64,000 bases of DNA from CAWATZ01 sp963784995. GTDB taxonomy: Bacteria; Planctomycetota; Planctomycetia; Gemmatales; Gemmataceae. Below are positions 32,342 to 41,312 of this stretch, in pieces. The translations under genes and the position numbers were made by a program. Where the stretch lies: positions 992,001-1,056,000 of the forward strand of contig CAWATZ010000013.1 of the NCBI GenBank assembly GCA_963784995.1. The letters are read 5' to 3'. The notes under the pieces are model-generated. The model had not been told where the DNA came from, ran no database searches, and worked only from the letters and a program-made list of their open reading frames with translations. Position 1 is the first letter of the stretch. The number at the start of each line of letters is the position of its first letter.

Positions 32342-33009
32342 CAGGGTCTCCTTTCGTTGGTCAGGCTTTCCAGGTAGTTCAGCGTCTCGGCCAGGCCCAC
32401 CACGTCGGCAAAGCGGGCCTGGACGTCGAACAGCGTCCACTCGTGAGCCACCTCCGACCGGTCCTGCACTGCCTCGCGGACAATGATCGGCCAGAGGCCC
32501 AGGCTCTTGGCGTCGGTGGCCGTGGCCCGGACACAGGCACTGGTCGAGCAGCCGGTGATCAGCAGCGTATCGACCCGCCGGGCCGTCAGGTGGCCGATCA
32601 GCGGCGTGCCGGCAAAGGCGCTGGCGTGTTCCTTGTACAGGACGTACTCGTCGGCTTGCGGCCGGAGGCGCTCGTCGATGCTGCAAGCATGCTCGTCCCA
32701 CTTGCGGAAGGCCGGGGAGAAGTCCATCGCCGATTTGAACTGGGGCTTTTGCCAGGGCGGCGAGGTGGTGTAGATCACCGGCACCTTCCGGGCCCGGGCG
32801 GCCGACAGCAGCTTCTGGATGGCGGCGACGGCGCTGTCCAGGCGCGCGGAGCCGCCGGCGTAGGCCGGGTCGGTCCAGCCGCGGGCCATGTCGATTACCA
32901 CCAGGGCCGGACTCTGGCCAAAGCCAAAGCGACCCTGGAAGATGCCGCGTTCCTTGTAGTAGGCGTCCACCGCGGCCATCGCCACTCGCAAGGCTTCCAG
33001 CGGGCCCAT
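32341..33009 (-). CDS. Isochorismatase-family cysteine hydrolase
   Basis: 222 residues. The family fold is shown by ALVVIDMARGWTDP (~33, catalytic Asp in VID), a Lys in VLYKEHASAFAGTPL (~124) and the nucleophile region LLITGCSTSACVRATATDA (~150, Cys in SACV), giving a full Asp-Lys-Cys triad. Members hydrolyse isochorismate, nicotinamide, N-carbamoylsarcosine or similar amides; the SACVRAT sequence is closest to the carbamoylsarcosine/nicotinamidase-like branch. No signal peptide, so cytoplasmic. The stop overlaps the start of the next gene (31133-32341), so the two proteins are probably made together, although one is exported and the other is not. Confidence 0.88.
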   Translation of the reverse strand: MGPLEALRVAMAAVDAYYKERGIFQGRFGFGQSPALVVIDMARGWTDPAYAGGSARLDSAVAAIQKLLSAARARKVPVIYTTSPPWQKPQFKSAMDFSPAFRKWDEHACSIDERLRPQADEYVLYKEHASAFAGTPLIGHLTARRVDTLLITGCSTSACVRATATDAKSLGLWPIIVREAVQDRSEVAHEWTLFDVQARFADVVGLAETLNYLESLTNERRP

Positions 33010-33024
33010 GGGTTTCTCCTTCTG

Positions 33025-35172
33025 TTACCGTCCCCGCACGTCGCTGCCGCTATCGATCATGATGATGTAGTTCTGGCTGGGCAGCCGGGCAATCCCGAAG
33101 CCGACGCGCTTCAGAAACGGATGCATTGGATCGATGCGGTGATACAGCGTACTGATCCAGCCATCGACCGATTCATACGGGTTTGGGTCGTCGGCAATCA
33201 CCGAGGCCTTACCGGCCTTTCGGCCCTCGGGTGTGTAACCCGGCAGCTTCGGGTCTTCATCGTGTACGCCCAGCCCCTGGGCGCTGGGATGATCGAAGTT
33301 GCGCACGATGTAGCGGCAATGCAGGTCGCAGCCCCTGGAGAGTTCGCTGTCCAGCTCCACTGGTGCCAGCCCTGCTTGCCGGCGCTGCTGGTTGAGGACC
33401 TTCACCAGATGGCTCGCGATCCGGGCCTGGGTTTCCTCTCCCATCTTCATCGTGGTGAAGCTCCAGCTGGTCCGCCAGGGCCGGCCAGCCAGCACGCCGG
33501 TCAGCGTCGCGGTGCAGGTGGTTCCTTCCTGGAGCGGCGTCTGGGGCACCAGGCCGATCCAGTGCTGATGAATTTCGCGGCTCGCGGGATTCGCGGGCGT
33601 CGAGAGCCAGCAGGGGACTTCCTTGCCCGCGGCGTCGGTCAGCCGGCCGAGAAGCTGGGAGGGTATCTCGCGACCGGGCAGCCGGGCGGTGAGAGCGTAG
33701 CCAACCTCCTTGTCATGGTTGCTGGCCGGGTACGGGAACGGTCGGGAACGCCTGTGGTAGGCCAGCGGCACGTCTTTCTGGCCATCGACTGGAAAGACCA
33801 GCACGCCGGACGTGGCACCGACCGGGCGATCGACCTTGGCGAACAGCACCCAGACGTGGCCGCGGCCGGGGTAGGGGGCAAAACCGAAGCCGACCGAGCG
33901 CAGGGTGGGCTCCAGCAAGAAATGGCGGTTGATGAACGAGCCGAGCATCCAGTCGATCAGGTTCGTCGCTCCGCCGCCGAGGAAAAGGGCCGAATTCTTT
34001 GCGGCGTCCCGGCCCTCGGCCGAGGCGCCGGCAAGGTTCGAGTCCTCGCTGTTCCAGGGGAGGTCCGGGTGCGCCGGCAGGTTCAGGGCCAGGTAGCGGG
34101 CGTGGGCCATGCAGCCGACCGACTTTTCCGGGTCGAGCGTCACCTCCTCCAGGCCGGCCAGCTTGCGGTAGTAGTTGATCCGATCCAGGGCTTCTTGCTC
34201 GATCCGTCGCCGCACTTCTCTGTCGCTGATCGTGGTGAAGCTCCAGTTGTGCTTCCATTCCTGGCCGTCCACGCGGGCGCTGGCCGAGACGCTGTAAGTG
34301 CGGCCGGGCTGCAGCGGCTTGTGCGCGATCAGACAGAGCGTGTTGGCCTGCTCGCGGACGTGGCGCGGATTGGCCGGCTGCTCCGGGGAGGAGAACCAGA
34401 CCGGCATGGTCTGGTTCTCGCTGTCGCGAAGCTCGGCCTGGGCCTGGGTGACGGCGTGGCGTTTGGCAAAGGTGACCGTGATGGGATAGCCGGCCAGCTT
34501 TTCCTGGGTCTGCGGAAGCGGATCGGGGATCTCGTTGCCGGGAAAGGCCCAGGGCACGTCGCGCTGGCCGTTGCCCGGGAAGCAGACGAACCAGTTGCTG
34601 TCCTTCTGCACGGGGGCCTTGAGGTCGAGCTTGCCGACCTGCGGCGGTGGTTGGGCCGGCTGCTCCGGCTGGGGCAGGGTCAGCTGCGGCGGCTTCACCT
34701 CGGGAGTTGGCTTCACCTCTGGCGTGGCGGTCGTCTCCCTGGGCTCGGGCTTGCGGGGGCGTGAAGCATCCGCGACGGCGGGCCTGGCCGGAGCAATGGC
34801 CAGGAGACGGTGGATCAGGAAGTACGATCCCGCCGCGGTCAGACCGATGCCGGCTAACACCAGAGCCAGCCACAAGAGGACCGGGGTGCGCGGCTTCTTC
34901 CTGGGCTGGCGGATAAGGGGAGGCGGCACCTGTGCGGCCGGACTCGGGGCCGGAGCGGGTGGGGGCGGCGCTGACGCAACCGGAGCGGGTCGGGCTGGCG
35001 CTGGTGCCGGCCGGGGAGGCGCCGGGGCGGTCGGCGGCGCCACGCTGGCCGTTGGAGCCGGGGTAGGGACCTTGAGCGTCTGCCGGCAGCGTGAACAGGC
35101 CACGGTGGCCCCGGCGAAACGGGGCTCGACTTGCAGGACGGTTCGGCAGCCGGGGCAGGAGAAGCGCAGCAT
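33025..35172 (-). CDS. Membrane protein with zinc ribbon and two CAP (SCP/PR1) domains
   Basis: 715 residues. The N-terminus is a zinc ribbon (CPGCRTVLQVEPRFAGATVA, then CSRC) of the kind found in planctomycete membrane proteins. A Pro/Ala-rich linker and a membrane helix (PVLLWLALVLAGIGLTAAGS, ~96-117) follow. The outer part holds two copies of a module: a strand-rich piece (GNGQRDVPWAFPGNEIPDPL; VFPVDGQKDVPLAYH) and then a CAP domain (~330-460 and ~590-715), with INYYRKLAGLEEVTLD and LNQQRRQAGLAPVELD as the start helices and NSEDSNLAGA or FDHPSAQGLGV loops. CAP domains of bacteria are secreted and of mostly unknown function. The duplicated layout is unusual. Confidence 0.85.
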   Translation of the reverse strand: MLRFSCPGCRTVLQVEPRFAGATVACSRCRQTLKVPTPAPTASVAPPTAPAPPRPAPAPARPAPVASAPPPPAPAPSPAAQVPPPLIRQPRKKPRTPVLLWLALVLAGIGLTAAGSYFLIHRLLAIAPARPAVADASRPRKPEPRETTATPEVKPTPEVKPPQLTLPQPEQPAQPPPQVGKLDLKAPVQKDSNWFVCFPGNGQRDVPWAFPGNEIPDPLPQTQEKLAGYPITVTFAKRHAVTQAQAELRDSENQTMPVWFSSPEQPANPRHVREQANTLCLIAHKPLQPGRTYSVSASARVDGQEWKHNWSFTTISDREVRRRIEQEALDRINYYRKLAGLEEVTLDPEKSVGCMAHARYLALNLPAHPDLPWNSEDSNLAGASAEGRDAAKNSALFLGGGATNLIDWMLGSFINRHFLLEPTLRSVGFGFAPYPGRGHVWVLFAKVDRPVGATSGVLVFPVDGQKDVPLAYHRRSRPFPYPASNHDKEVGYALTARLPGREIPSQLLGRLTDAAGKEVPCWLSTPANPASREIHQHWIGLVPQTPLQEGTTCTATLTGVLAGRPWRTSWSFTTMKMGEETQARIASHLVKVLNQQRRQAGLAPVELDSELSRGCDLHCRYIVRNFDHPSAQGLGVHDEDPKLPGYTPEGRKAGKASVIADDPNPYESVDGWISTLYHRIDPMHPFLKRVGFGIARLPSQNYIIMIDSGSDVRGR

Positions 35173-35323
35173 GCGGGTGTCTCTTGGTTGCGGGGAGGGT
35201 CGGCTCCCGGCAGTCTACCAGATCAAACAGGATCTTGCTTCACTATACCGCAACGACGCCCGATTTTCCTGCTGGTTCTTGAGACCCGCTAACCGAAGGG
35301 GCTGGCAAATGTTCCGGGAACCC

Positions 35324-35424
35324 GTTAGCCGCGACGCGGAGCGCAGCGCAGCGGAGCGCGGGCTGCCTCCGTGGCCTGGAGCCATTCCGCGCTCCGCTGC
35401 GCTGCGCTCCGCGTCGCGGCTAAC
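35324..35424. repeat. 38-bp perfect inverted repeat
   Basis: Arms 35324-35361 and 35387-35424 are exact complements, with a 25-base loop. It lies upstream of the CAP-domain gene and downstream of the 35505-36194 gene, both on the minus strand, so it could terminate the latter. It shares its core with the palindrome at 26021-26108. The rest of 35173-35504 shows no gene. Confidence 0.8.
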
Positions 35425-35504
35425 AAATCCGGTTCTGACCTGGCCCCTGTGTCTTTACAAAGGTCGGACGCAGTCGTTGTGCTTGGACGGCATAAAAAAC
35501 GCAA

Positions 35505-36194
35505 TCACCTGAGCCCCAGAATCGAGTCCAACACCCAGCACCCTCGTACGTGCTCACCCTGTTGTCGGCAGTGATCGAGGATTTCCAGGTTGTCACAACC
35601 GGCATCTTCGAGAGCATCTGCGAGAACCACCAAGCGATCGCGTTCCAGTATGCCGGCTGGCAGTGTCCGATTTTCATAGGAGGCCTTGGCAAGAGCAACC
35701 ACAGTTGCAGTGCGCCAGGCGGGGTTGAAATTGATCGGGCGGAAGGGATTGCCGACGATGTCTCGAACCAGAACTGCTTGCGATTCCCTTTCGGATGCTG
35801 CTGTCCGTCCCGCTTGAGAACCCGCTGTGACTGCCCTTGCCGCAGTAGAAATGTCCTCGGTGCTTAACAGGACGCAGTTCGACGCCGCATCGGCGCCAGT
35901 CCAGCTCGCTCCTGCAACGAGCCGTGCCGCAATACTCGCCTTTCTTTCAACAAGCCGTGCAGCAGCGCTCGCCTTTCGTTGTGCGACTTTCACTGCCTCT
36001 TTGTCCACTTTTCCATCGGCAAATTCTTCCCCGACTTCGACCGCCTGTTGACTCCGAGGGTCATCAAGAAGATCCCAGATACGCCGCACGCAGGCACAGG
36101 CAAAGAGCCTTCGCTTCCGAATCCCAACTCTCTTGCCCAGGAACTGCAGCATTGGCGGCACTTCGCTCGCTGCCAGCCATTCGGCCTCGGTCAT
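35505..36194 (-). CDS. Gemmataceae-type hypothetical protein (MTEAEWL family)
   Basis: 229 residues. MTEAEWLAASEVPPMLQFLG followed by RKRRLFACACVRRIWDLLDD is the start of a large, lineage-restricted family abundant in Gemmata-like planctomycetes. The middle is an Ala-rich helical segment with a duplicated block (ASAAARLVERKASIAARLVA, ~75-95). The C-terminus (NPFRPINFNPAWRTATVVAL, then RLVVLADALEDAGCDNLEIL) is also family-typical. No enzymatic motif and no signal peptide. It sits 96 bases after the mcrC stop on the same strand and could be read with it. Confidence 0.8.
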   Translation of the reverse strand: MTEAEWLAASEVPPMLQFLGKRVGIRKRRLFACACVRRIWDLLDDPRSQQAVEVGEEFADGKVDKEAVKVAQRKASAAARLVERKASIAARLVAGASWTGADAASNCVLLSTEDISTAARAVTAGSQAGRTAASERESQAVLVRDIVGNPFRPINFNPAWRTATVVALAKASYENRTLPAGILERDRLVVLADALEDAGCDNLEILDHCRQQGEHVRGCWVLDSILGLR

Positions 36195-36290
36195 GATACA
36201 TTCTCACTTTGTCGCATCCGGCATCTCAAGAGCATCCGCGAGGCCAAGCACCTCCAGCTGGGAAAAAATGCCAGTGCAACCTTGGACGTC

Positions 36291-37487
36291 TTACCTGACT
36301 CTCAGCGCTTGGCCCAATCGATGCAATGATCGTCGGCATTGTGCCGATGCATTTGTCACCATCAGCGTATGAACCGAAACCACTACCGGCGTCTCCCGCA
36401 TCCGATAATTCCAGACCCGATCGCGCCGTCCCGGATAGACCAGCGCCGCTCGCTGGACGTCCAGCGCCGTGCAGTACGCCAGCATCTGGTACAGGTCACC
36501 CGTCTCCGGTTGGCCCTTCTTCAATCGCTTCCACTTCGCATCGACCACCAGGACCGGCCTTTCCTCGTGGAGAACCAGCACGTCCGGGCGCATCACAATG
36601 TCCGGCTGATCCGCGACGGGCAGGCTGATCGGGCAGCTTTGTTGAGCCAGCGCCCGCCAGCCCCTCCGAGAGAACGCCTCGATCAGTCCGCGCGTCAGGT
36701 AGCGCTCGAAGACGCGCTCCAGGTCCAGCAAGAACGTCGGCGACGGCGTATCGCCGGGCTGCATCCCCGGAGCAAGCCCCTGCCACAGCAGCAAACACAG
36801 TTCCAGCAGCGACCGGTAATCCTCGCGGACGGGCTGCTCGGCGAGGCGCGTCAGCTCCTCGGTGGAGAGCGTCCGGCTCCGAACGTCCCCCCAGCCGGTC
36901 AGCGCTTCCCGCAGCCCGGCAAGCACCCGATCGTCCAGCCTCTGCTGTGATAGCAGCCGTTCCGCCACCATTCGCGGAGCCTGGTTGCAGGGTAGGTCCG
37001 GGGTCAGCTCATCGTGGCGGGAGTGAATCCGCTCCTTGTGGGCCGGGCCCTGCCGCATCTGCGCCGGCAGGTCGAGCCGGCCTTGAAGGTGACTTCCTTG
37101 CGCCTCTTTCTCCTCATAGGCCCGATGCAGTCCGGCCCGAGCCAGCGTCCGCATCTGATGCGCCAGCTGGTCGGCGAGGAAGCTCAGAACCTCCGAGCCT
37201 TCCCGCACGACAACGTGGTCGGAGAGGGCGGCCAGCGGCTCATCGGGGGCGAGCAGGAAGAAGAGATTGCGGAGCGGAACCTTTGGAGCGATGACCAGCC
37301 GGCAACTCGGGGCGGCGATGACTCCCGCGACTCCACGTGTGGTCAGGCGATACTGATTCTGCTGGCCGGTCGGCACGAGTTGCAGCACGGAGCGATGCGC
37401 ACTCAGGAGAAAGTCCACGTCAGCCGGCGTCAGGCGGACCACCTGCGGAGTGCGTTCGATCAGGTTCAGGGTGCGCGGCGCGGACAT
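36291..37487 (-). CDS. mcrC: McrC-like nuclease subunit of a McrBC restriction system
   Basis: 398 residues. McrC is the endonuclease partner that binds the McrB GTPase hexamer. The N-terminal part (LIERTPQVVRLTPADVDFLL, then GVIAAPSCRLVIAPKVPLRN and LFFLL) is the McrB-contacting region. The C-terminal PD-(D/E)xK nuclease is seen as MRPDVLVLHEERPVLVVDAK (~305-325: Asp in PDV, Asp-x-Lys in VDAKWK), followed by DLYQMLAYCTAL with the usual downstream glutamine and tyrosine. It starts 3 bases after the stop of the McrB-like gene, so the two are co-transcribed. Type IV restriction of modified DNA is the family role. Confidence 0.92.
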   Translation of the reverse strand: MSAPRTLNLIERTPQVVRLTPADVDFLLSAHRSVLQLVPTGQQNQYRLTTRGVAGVIAAPSCRLVIAPKVPLRNLFFLLAPDEPLAALSDHVVVREGSEVLSFLADQLAHQMRTLARAGLHRAYEEKEAQGSHLQGRLDLPAQMRQGPAHKERIHSRHDELTPDLPCNQAPRMVAERLLSQQRLDDRVLAGLREALTGWGDVRSRTLSTEELTRLAEQPVREDYRSLLELCLLLWQGLAPGMQPGDTPSPTFLLDLERVFERYLTRGLIEAFSRRGWRALAQQSCPISLPVADQPDIVMRPDVLVLHEERPVLVVDAKWKRLKKGQPETGDLYQMLAYCTALDVQRAALVYPGRRDRVWNYRMRETPVVVSVHTLMVTNASAQCRRSLHRLGQALRVR

Positions 37488-37490
37488 GGC

Positions 37491-40357
37491 TCAGCTCGGC
37501 AGCGGGGCCGTCCGGCGCTTGCCCGCGGGACGGCGGTGCGTATCGTCCAGCAGCTCCTCCAGCCGGTAGCTGACCAGCAGACGCGGCTGGGCGGCCAGAT
37601 GTTCCTCCAGCAGCGGCCAGACCTGGTGCTGCCAGATCAAGTGCAGGCGGGCCTCGTCCAACTCGGGGACCATGAAAAAGCTGTGGCCGATCTGGGCGTG
37701 CGTGCCAACGTCGTTGGTCAGCCGGGCGTTCAGCCGCTCGAACAGCGACAGCACCCGCGTGGCGAAGAGCGGGCCGTCCGCGGGCGGATGCTCGGTCAAG
37801 TACGACGACAGGATGCGCGCGTCGGGCGTCATTTCGATCACGGAGAAGCGGCGGCGCAGGGCCTGGTCGAGCAGGACCACCGAGCGGTCGGCCGCGTTCA
37901 TCGTGCCCAGCAGGTAGAGGTTCGGCGGCAGCTGGAAGTCGCGCCGGGAATAGGGCAGCCGGACGCTCTGGCCGCGATATTCCAGCAGGTAGAGCAGCTC
38001 GCCGAACAGGCGCGGCAGGTTGCAGCGGTTGATCTCGTCCAGGATCAGAACGTGCGGCAGCGACGGCTGCCGGGACGCCTCCGCGGCGAAGGCGCAGAGC
38101 AGCCCCTCCTCCACCGGGTAGGTCACCTCGTGCCGGCCCTCGACCTCCACCGAGCGGACCTTGATCCCCTCGACGAACTCCTCGTAGTTGTACGCCGGAT
38201 GCAACTGCACGATCCGCACGCAATCGTCTCGACCGGTCGTCAGGCAGCGCGCCAGGCAGCGGGCCACGTGCGTCTTGCCGGTGCCGGGAACGCCCTGGAA
38301 GATCAGCTGCCGCTTCAGCTCCAGCAGCTCCCGCGTGCGCCGCAGCCATTCGGTGGTCAGGCCGGTGTCGCGCAGGAAATCGGCTTCGCTGAAGGAGGTT
38401 GCGGCAGGCCGCAGGCTAAAGCCTGCGCCTACGGGCTGGCCGGTCAGGAACGGCCCGGCTTCCGTTTCCAGGGCGCACGCCAGGGCGGGCAGCAGTCGAT
38501 CGAAGGTCAGCAGGATGTCGCCGACCAGTTCATCGCTCGTCAGCAGGGGGTCATCGAGCGGCCGGGTGCGGGCGATCTCGAACGACCGCGCTCCCGCCCA
38601 GTCCCACAGGGCCGAGGGACCGGCCAGCCGGTAGAGCATCCCCGAGCCCTCCGCCTGACCGAACAGGCACCCGTCGAGGGCACCGGTTTGCTCCAGCTTC
38701 CGCCACAGCGCGTCGGTGTGCCGCTGCACGTTCTGCCGAAAGCACACGACCGCCGCCGTCGCCTTGCGAGCGACCCGCAAGCCGTAACGCAGGCCCCGGG
38801 CATCGAGCCGGACAAACAGCTGGGCTTCTTCGCGGTTGCCCCGTGCCGACCGCCGGGCGAAGGCGATCCACAGCGTCGTGGTGTAGGGATCGCCCCGGCC
38901 GTAGGCGTTGCGGCAGACGCTGGTCAGGGCCTGGCCGGTGCGGGCCTCGGTGATCAGCCGCCAGCCGTGCGTGCCTTGCAGCACCGGCTCGACGTAACGG
39001 CGGGCCAGCGCCTGACACAGCTCCACCAGCGGCTCACGCACCGCGAAGCGATAGCGCTCCCGATTCGCCTCCATCCAGCCGCGGTCGTTGTTCTCCTGCA
39101 GTTCCTCCAGAAAGCGGAAGGTGTCAGAGCAGAAACCGCCGAAGCGCGGCCAGGCGAACGAGGAGTCGCCCCGATCCGGCGACTCCGCCAGCGCCTTCAG
39201 GACCGCGGGCGTTTCCAGCGGATGCAGGCCGTAGCGCTCGCGCAGCCAGGCCAGGGACTCGTTGGCCAGACGGTAACCGTCCTCCGGAGGCAGGGCGGGG
39301 CAGAAGCTCTCGTCGAGGCGGATCAGTCCCTGGCGGACCTCCTCGTTGAAGAGCGCGAAGCGCTGCGGATCGCGCAGATGCAGCACCGCGGCCGGCAGCC
39401 AGAGGCCGGCTCCGGCCAGCGGGGCTTGCTGCCAGAAGGCGCACAGCAGCGGCTCGGGCTCCTCGGTCTCCCAGAACTGACTCACCCACAGCAGCGCGAG
39501 CCCGGCATGCTCACCCCAGTCCAGCGGGGCGCGTCCGGCTCCAATCGGGTCGGACATGGCCAGGGCCAGGCCGACCTGCTTGGCGTCCTGCCGGGACAGG
39601 CCCGCCCGCAGCAGCTCCTGGGCCCGGGCCAGCTCCTGGCCGCGTTCCTTCAGCCGCTCACGCAGCGACTGCGTCTGGCGCAGCTGGGTGACCACGGCCG
39701 CGGTCCGGTCCACTCCGTCCGTGGCGTCTGCCGACCAGAGTTCCCGGCCGGGCATTCGCGCCACCAGGGTCAGGAAATGATCGATCTGTCCGGCCGACAG
39801 CTCCGGCCGCAGGACCTGGATTTGACCATACGCCGCGATCATGCCGGCGTAGACGTGGGCCGGACTGCCGTTGGGCGCGAAGCGCCAGGCCCAGCCGCCG
39901 CAACCCGGCGAGCAGTTCCGGAGTCCACGCTGGGTTGTCGTGGGGCTGCAGGGCCTGGGCCACCGCTCCCCAGAAGATCGGCCCAAGACCGGCGACCTGA
40001 TACGGACCACGCGGCGCCAGGCAATTCGCCAGACGGACACGGCAGCGGGTCGAGTCCCTGGAGCAGATGCACCAGCCCATGGCGGATCAGGCCCAGGCGA
40101 CGGCCCAGGACTTCGCGGTGCATCGGCCAGGGGACGCAGCAAGCGAGGAATTGCTCCAGATGCGGCAGCAGCTCCTGGTCCGGAGCGCTTTCGAGAAAGC
40201 GGGCCGAGAGGAACCGTTCGCGGGCCGAAGCGATGGCAGCCAGGCGCGGCCCCCAGCCGGGCGTCCGTTCCAGCTCGGGAGTGCCGAGGGGCCGGCCGTG
40301 GCAGTACGCATGCAACAGCGGCTGCAGCGGCAACACGTCCCGGCCTGACTTCTTCAT
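37491..40357 (-). CDS. mcrB: McrB-like AAA+ GTPase with DUF2461 domain (two frameshifts)
   Basis: About 955 residues from ATG 40357 (MKKSGRDVLPLQPLLHAYCH), the frame changing near 40035 and 39882. Residues 1-400 are an unassigned helical region. At ~410-555 lies a DUF2461 domain: FRFLEELQENNDRGWMEANR, then RYRFAVREPLVEL and RNAYGRGDPYTTTLWIAF. The C-terminal McrB motor has Walker A GVPGTGKT (~690), Walker B LILDEINRCN (~770) and the McrB GTP-binding signature TMNAADRS (~818), followed by the RRRFSVIEM arginine finger region. In classical McrB the N-terminus reads methylcytosine; here that place is taken by an unknown region plus DUF2461. A palindrome-encoded insert (VGAGFSLRPA, ~640) lies in the linker. 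Confidence 0.87.
38403..38436 (-). repeat. Palindrome embedded in the McrB-like gene
   Basis: GCAGGCT-aa-AGCCTGC at 38410-38425 is the core of a short element read in frame as VGAGFSLRPA between the DUF2461 and AAA+ domains. I recall this peptide from other planctomycete proteins. No second copy lies in the window. Confidence 0.55.
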
Positions 40358-40565
40358 GAAATTGCCCGCCCGTGGAGATTGGGTCGTGCAGGCGACCTTT
40401 TCCGCACGTGCCTATTCTACCGAGTGCAGATGCCTCGTGTCGCTGTAAGCACGTACAGAATTGCGCGAATTGTCGTGGCCGCTGCTCTTGGCCTTGCCCT
40501 GGTTCCTCCGGGTCGCTATCAGGATTGCCCGGAGGTCCGAAGTTCCCGCGTGAGGGAGCCGGGTG

Positions 40566-41312
40566 ATGGCGACGTGCGTTCTCTCTGTGCAGGGCGTGAC
40601 CATTCACTATGGCGGAACGCCGGCCGTGCAGGACCTGAGTCTGGAAGTGCAGGCCGGCGAGTTCTTTGGCCTGCTCGGTCCCAACGGCTCCGGCAAGAGC
40701 ACCACCCTGGCCGCCATCGCCGGGCGGCGTCGCCTCTCCTCGGGAAGTATTCACGTTTGCGGCCTGTGCGTCCGCGCTCAATCGCTGACGTTTCGCCACA
40801 AGCTGGGCCTGGTGCCGCAGGAACTGGCCTTCTACGAGGAGCTGACGGTCCGCGACAATCTGGGGTTCTTCGGCCGGCTCTACGGTCTGAAAGGGGCCGG
40901 GCTGCGGCAGCGCGTCGAGGAAACGCTGGAACTCACCTGTTTGGAGGAACACGCGGATCGGTTGGCTCGCACCTGTTCCGGCGGCATCCAGCGGCGACTC
41001 AACCTGGCCTGCGCTCTGCTCCACCGCCCGGCACTGCTGCTGCTCGATGAAGTGACCATCGGTCTGGACCTGCATGCCCGCGAGGCGATCTTCCGCAGCC
41101 TGCGGCAGCTGCGCGATCAGGGCACCGCTGTGGTCTGCACAACGCATCAACTGGCCGAGGTCGAGCAACTGTGCGACCGCATCGGCATCATGGATCAGGG
41201 ACGAATGATCTTGCAGGACAGTCTGACAGCGCTGAGTCCACAGCGCTCGGCCCATGCCTCACGTCTGGAAGCGCTGTTCCTGGAACTGACCGCGAGGGGC
41301 CCCCACTCGTGA
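40566..41312 (+). CDS. ABC transporter ATP-binding protein (ABC-2 type)
   Basis: 248 residues from ATG 40566 (a GTG three bases earlier is possible). Walker A GPNGSGKST (~39), Q-loop region LGLVPQELAFYEELTVRDNL (~85), signature CSGGIQRR (~137) and Walker B LLLLDEVTIGLDLH (~158) are all present. The D-P usual after the Walker B glutamate is replaced by Val (DEV for DEP). The switch His is in VVCTTHQLAEVEQL. This is the nucleotide-binding partner of the permease that follows; the stop and the permease start overlap as GTGA, so the two are translationally coupled. Substrate unknown. Confidence 0.93.
   Translation: MATCVLSVQGVTIHYGGTPAVQDLSLEVQAGEFFGLLGPNGSGKSTTLAAIAGRRRLSSGSIHVCGLCVRAQSLTFRHKLGLVPQELAFYEELTVRDNLGFFGRLYGLKGAGLRQRVEETLELTCLEEHADRLARTCSGGIQRRLNLACALLHRPALLLLDEVTIGLDLHAREAIFRSLRQLRDQGTAVVCTTHQLAEVEQLCDRIGIMDQGRMILQDSLTALSPQRSAHASRLEALFLELTARGPHS

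Noticed and set aside
32275..34764. 829-residue open frame on the plus strand
   Set aside because: Antisense to the isochorismatase and CAP-domain genes; no motif recognised in it.
37014..40448. 1,144-residue open frame on the plus strand
   Set aside because: It lies antisense to mcrC and the McrB-like gene, both with clear motifs. Long antisense frames are common in GC-rich DNA, and its composition is typical of such shadows.
40358..41255. N-terminal extension of the McrB-like frame to 41255
   Set aside because: The open frame continues antisense to the ABC ATPase, whereas the ATG at 40357, in another frame joined by indels, gives coherent protein sequence.
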